The position numbers and the translations under genes were made by a program. Shown in pieces: positions 61,886-64,000 of a stretch of 64,000 nucleotides of DNA. Origin of the DNA: M0108 sp044228795 (GTDB taxonomy: Bacteria > Pseudomonadota > Gammaproteobacteria > Chromatiales > Chromatiaceae); the NCBI GenBank assembly GCA_044228795.1, contig JBGAUE010000002.1, positions 124,001 to 188,000 of the forward strand, written 5' to 3'. Under the pieces are notes generated by a model. It ran no database searches and had not been told where the DNA came from. It saw only the letters and a program-made list of their open reading frames with translations. The number at the start of each line of letters is the position of its first letter. Within the stretch, counting starts at the first letter, position 1.

Positions 61886-64000
61886 GTGTGCCGCACCTGA
61901 TCAGGGCCCTCGGCCAGCGCGAAATAGCGATGACCAATCTCTTCGCTCAGGGATAGGGCCAAGTGATTAAGGCGCCGCGCCACCTCAAGCAAGATCTTGA
62001 CGAGCCCAGCATCATCAAGATCACGCAGATCATGGAAGGTGATCCCCACTCCCGCCTGCGGCAGCCATGCCTGCATCGGTGGGAGGGCTTGATTGCTATC
62101 GGGAAACTTCGACAGTTCGGTCCGTAACCGCCGCAGCACACCTGCGAAGGCCCGGGGATTGGTGTCGTCAAGCACCAGCAAATCCACCAAGGCCAACAGG
62201 TCTTCATGCCGCTGATAGCGGGCACGGTAAGTGATGGTACTGTCGAAAAGGTCGAGCAGGACTTCCACGCCAACGGCACCACTCTGCGCGCCGGCTTCCA
62301 GAAAATCATCCAGGCACTGCGTGAGGCCGACCAGACGCTCTAATAGGCGTCCCACGGTGAGGAACCGCCAGCCATGATCGCGGATCATGCGGTCGGATTG
62401 GGCGCCCGTGGCCGCGGCCAATTGCAACGCCAGCCGATCCAACGCCGGGGGCACCCGCGACCTCGGGGGCAATTCGCCACCGGGTAGGTCGAGCGCCGAG
62501 GTAAAGGTCGAACGCATCCTGCGGAACAGTCCCCACTGCTCCGGTGCTAGCCGGTCACGCAAAGCGAGCGAGGTGCGCTCTAACGCAACCAGGTTAAAGG
62601 CAAGGCTAAAGGCCCCTTTTTCATCGGCCAAGCCCGCCAATAGGGCCCGTTCGTAGAGACGAGGGGACTTTACGAGTGAAGGCACCCCCGGGGGCACCAG
62701 CCCGACACGAACCCCCTGCGCCGACAAGGCGCGTGGTAAAGCCCCTCGGATGGTACCGTCGGCGGCGGTCAGACGCAGCGTGGCACGCGCGAGGCGAACC
62801 AGATGTTCGGTACGTTCCGTGTAGCGTCCCAGCCAGAACAAGTTTTCACCCGTACGGCTACTGACGGGGCGACGCCGACTCTGCACATCATCCACCGACA
62901 ACCGGCCCGGCAGTAAGGAGAAGCGATTCACCGGCCCGTCTGTGAGGACCCAGGTGTCCAAACTGGTACCGCCGCGTTGCATCGAGACGCTGGCCTCCTC
63001 GCCTTTGGCAACGCGTGTCATACCGCCTGGTAACAGCTGCCAGCGCCCCTGGCCATCGGCGATGGCATAGACACGCAACAGGGCCGGACGCAGCGTCAGG
63101 GTACCGTCACCCCAGATGGGTGCGCGCGAGAAGGGCTGGCGGCTCTGCACCGTCCAGGCATCCGGATCCAAGTCAACGGACGCCTGGGATGAAACGAAAA
63201 CTTTGGATGTCCTGCCGGCCTCAGGGAAGGTACTACGCAGCAGTTTGCCGTCCAGGCGCCCCTTGACATCAGCCCAGGCCGCCGGCTCTCCGCACCACCA
63301 GGTCGGTAAGGAGGGCATCAACAACTTCTGCCCCAGGATTTGCCGCGCAATACCCGGCAAAAAGCCCTGGATGGCGGGCGATTCCAGAAATGCGCTGCCC
63401 AGGGCATTGGCCATGACGATATGGCCGGCGCGTGCGGCCTCCACCAACCCAGGGACGCCAAGGGCCGAGTCCGGACGCAAGACCAAGGGGTCACACCAAT
63501 CATCGTCCAGGCGGCGCAGCAAACCATGCACGGGTTCCAATCCTTCCACGGTCTTCAGATACAGGCGCTCTCCACGCACGGTCAGGTCTCCGCCCTCTAC
63601 CAGCGGCAGGCCCAGATAACGCGCCAGATAGGCCTGCTCGAACCAGGTCTCGCTGTAAGGCCCCGCCGTGAGGAGCACGATGCGGGGCGTGTGACCACCC
63701 GCGGCCTCGCGCGCGGGACCCTCCAACGCATTCAGCAGCCGCTGGTAGCTGCTGGCGATGTGCTGCACTCGCATCTCCCGAAAGATGTCGGGAAATTGCG
63801 CCGATACCAACATGCGGTTGTGCAGCACATACCCCAGGCCCGGAGGCCCTTGGGTACGCTGGGCGACGACCCACCAGCAGCCATCGGGCCCATGGGCGAT
63901 ATCAAAGGCCACGATCAGCAATCTTTGGCCACCCGCGGGGTGGGCCCCGTGCATGGGGCGAACATAGCCTGGATGGCGTAACAGCAGGGCGGGGGGCAAC
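61882..64000 (-). CDS. Circularly permuted ATP-grasp/alpha-E domain protein, 5' end outside the window
   Basis: The readable part (at least 705 residues) starts inside the protein, as the frame continues past the right edge. The N-terminal half is a circularly permuted ATP-grasp domain (GCWWVVAQRTQGPPGLGYVLHN, and LLMPSLPTWWCGEP), and from about residue 380 there is an alpha-E domain (GENLFWLGRYTERTEHLVRL). The fusion of both parts in one protein is typical. It is coupled to the transglutaminase-like gene and is thought to act in synthesis or modification of a peptide-like compound. About 100-200 N-terminal residues are probably missing. Confidence 0.85.
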   Translation of the reverse strand, partial: LPPALLLRHPGYVRPMHGAHPAGGQRLLIVAFDIAHGPDGCWWVVAQRTQGPPGLGYVLHNRMLVSAQFPDIFREMRVQHIASSYQRLLNALEGPAREAAGGHTPRIVLLTAGPYSETWFEQAYLARYLGLPLVEGGDLTVRGERLYLKTVEGLEPVHGLLRRLDDDWCDPLVLRPDSALGVPGLVEAARAGHIVMANALGSAFLESPAIQGFLPGIARQILGQKLLMPSLPTWWCGEPAAWADVKGRLDGKLLRSTFPEAGRTSKVFVSSQASVDLDPDAWTVQSRQPFSRAPIWGDGTLTLRPALLRVYAIADGQGRWQLLPGGMTRVAKGEEASVSMQRGGTSLDTWVLTDGPVNRFSLLPGRLSVDDVQSRRRPVSSRTGENLFWLGRYTERTEHLVRLARATLRLTAADGTIRGALPRALSAQGVRVGLVPPGVPSLVKSPRLYERALLAGLADEKGAFSLAFNLVALERTSLALRDRLAPEQWGLFRRMRSTFTSALDLPGGELPPRSRVPPALDRLALQLAAATGAQSDRMIRDHGWRFLTVGRLLERLVGLTQCLDDFLEAGAQSGAVGVEVLLDLFDSTITYRARYQRHEDLLALVDLLVLDDTNPRAFAGVLRRLRTELSKFPDSNQALPPMQAWLPQAGVGITFHDLRDLDDAGLVKILLEVARRLNHLALSLSEEIGHRYFALAEGPDQVRHT

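Overview
The window is GC-rich, densely coded DNA from a gammaproteobacterium, most likely a purple sulfur bacterium of the Chromatiales. The basis is a secreted Gly/Tyr/Pro-rich protein resembling sulfur globule proteins, a periplasmic cytochrome c-rhodanese fusion, gammaproteobacterial-type Fnr, TilS, AccA, Ppc, HrpB, Aat and Bpt, and no phage or plasmid backbone. Genus cannot be read from the sequence.

Positions 1-23500 form a phosphate and cation transport island. It begins with an oxygen-sensing Fnr regulator carrying a perfect FNR box in its own leader and a NhaD-type Na+/H+ antiporter, then three tandem CBS-domain (CNNM/HlyC-CorC) transporters. Four phosphate transport loci follow: DUF47-PiT, a Na/Pi cotransporter with a PhoU-like tail, PiT-DUF47, and a second DUF47-PiT pair. 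An FHA-phosphatase/P-loop ATPase pair lies between the last two, and an MgtE Mg2+ channel comes after. All four phosphate loci have, in their upstream region, arrays of TAAC/TCAT-like half-sites spaced 11 bp apart, the geometry of PhoB boxes. This suggests coordinated uptake of phosphate with Mg2+ and Na+ balancing, as expected for a polyphosphate-storing cell. TilS and AccA close the block; the TilS frame runs into the 3' end of mgtE in antisense.

Positions 23600-33200 hold thiol-redox, ribosome-rescue and DNA-repair genes, a GlgC-like protein that has lost its nucleotide- and sugar-phosphate-binding signatures, PEP carboxylase, the putative sulfur globule protein (with an FNR-like box and a palindrome upstream), and a DEAD-box helicase with a long Arg-Pro-Glu-rich linker.

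Positions 33500-53000 are rich in exported proteins: a DUF2272 lipoprotein, a large secreted protein, a dicarboxylate symporter, a stand-alone MurE-type ligase, a sulfatase lipoprotein with dockerin-like repeats, a GH3 glycosidase, a decayed IS3-type transposase, the cytochrome-rhodanese fusion, a Yellow/MRJP-type protein, a PIG-L deacetylase lipoprotein, a Tat-type S66 peptidase, and a complete putrescine-type ABC importer (potIHGF).

Positions 53280-64000 carry an OmpA-like coiled-coil protein with five 35-residue repeats, a CbiX-like chelatase, HrpB helicase, the N-end-rule transferases Aat and Bpt as an overlapping pair, and a transglutaminase/ATP-grasp-alpha-E operon that runs off the right edge. 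No tRNA, rRNA, CRISPR array or intact insertion sequence was seen.
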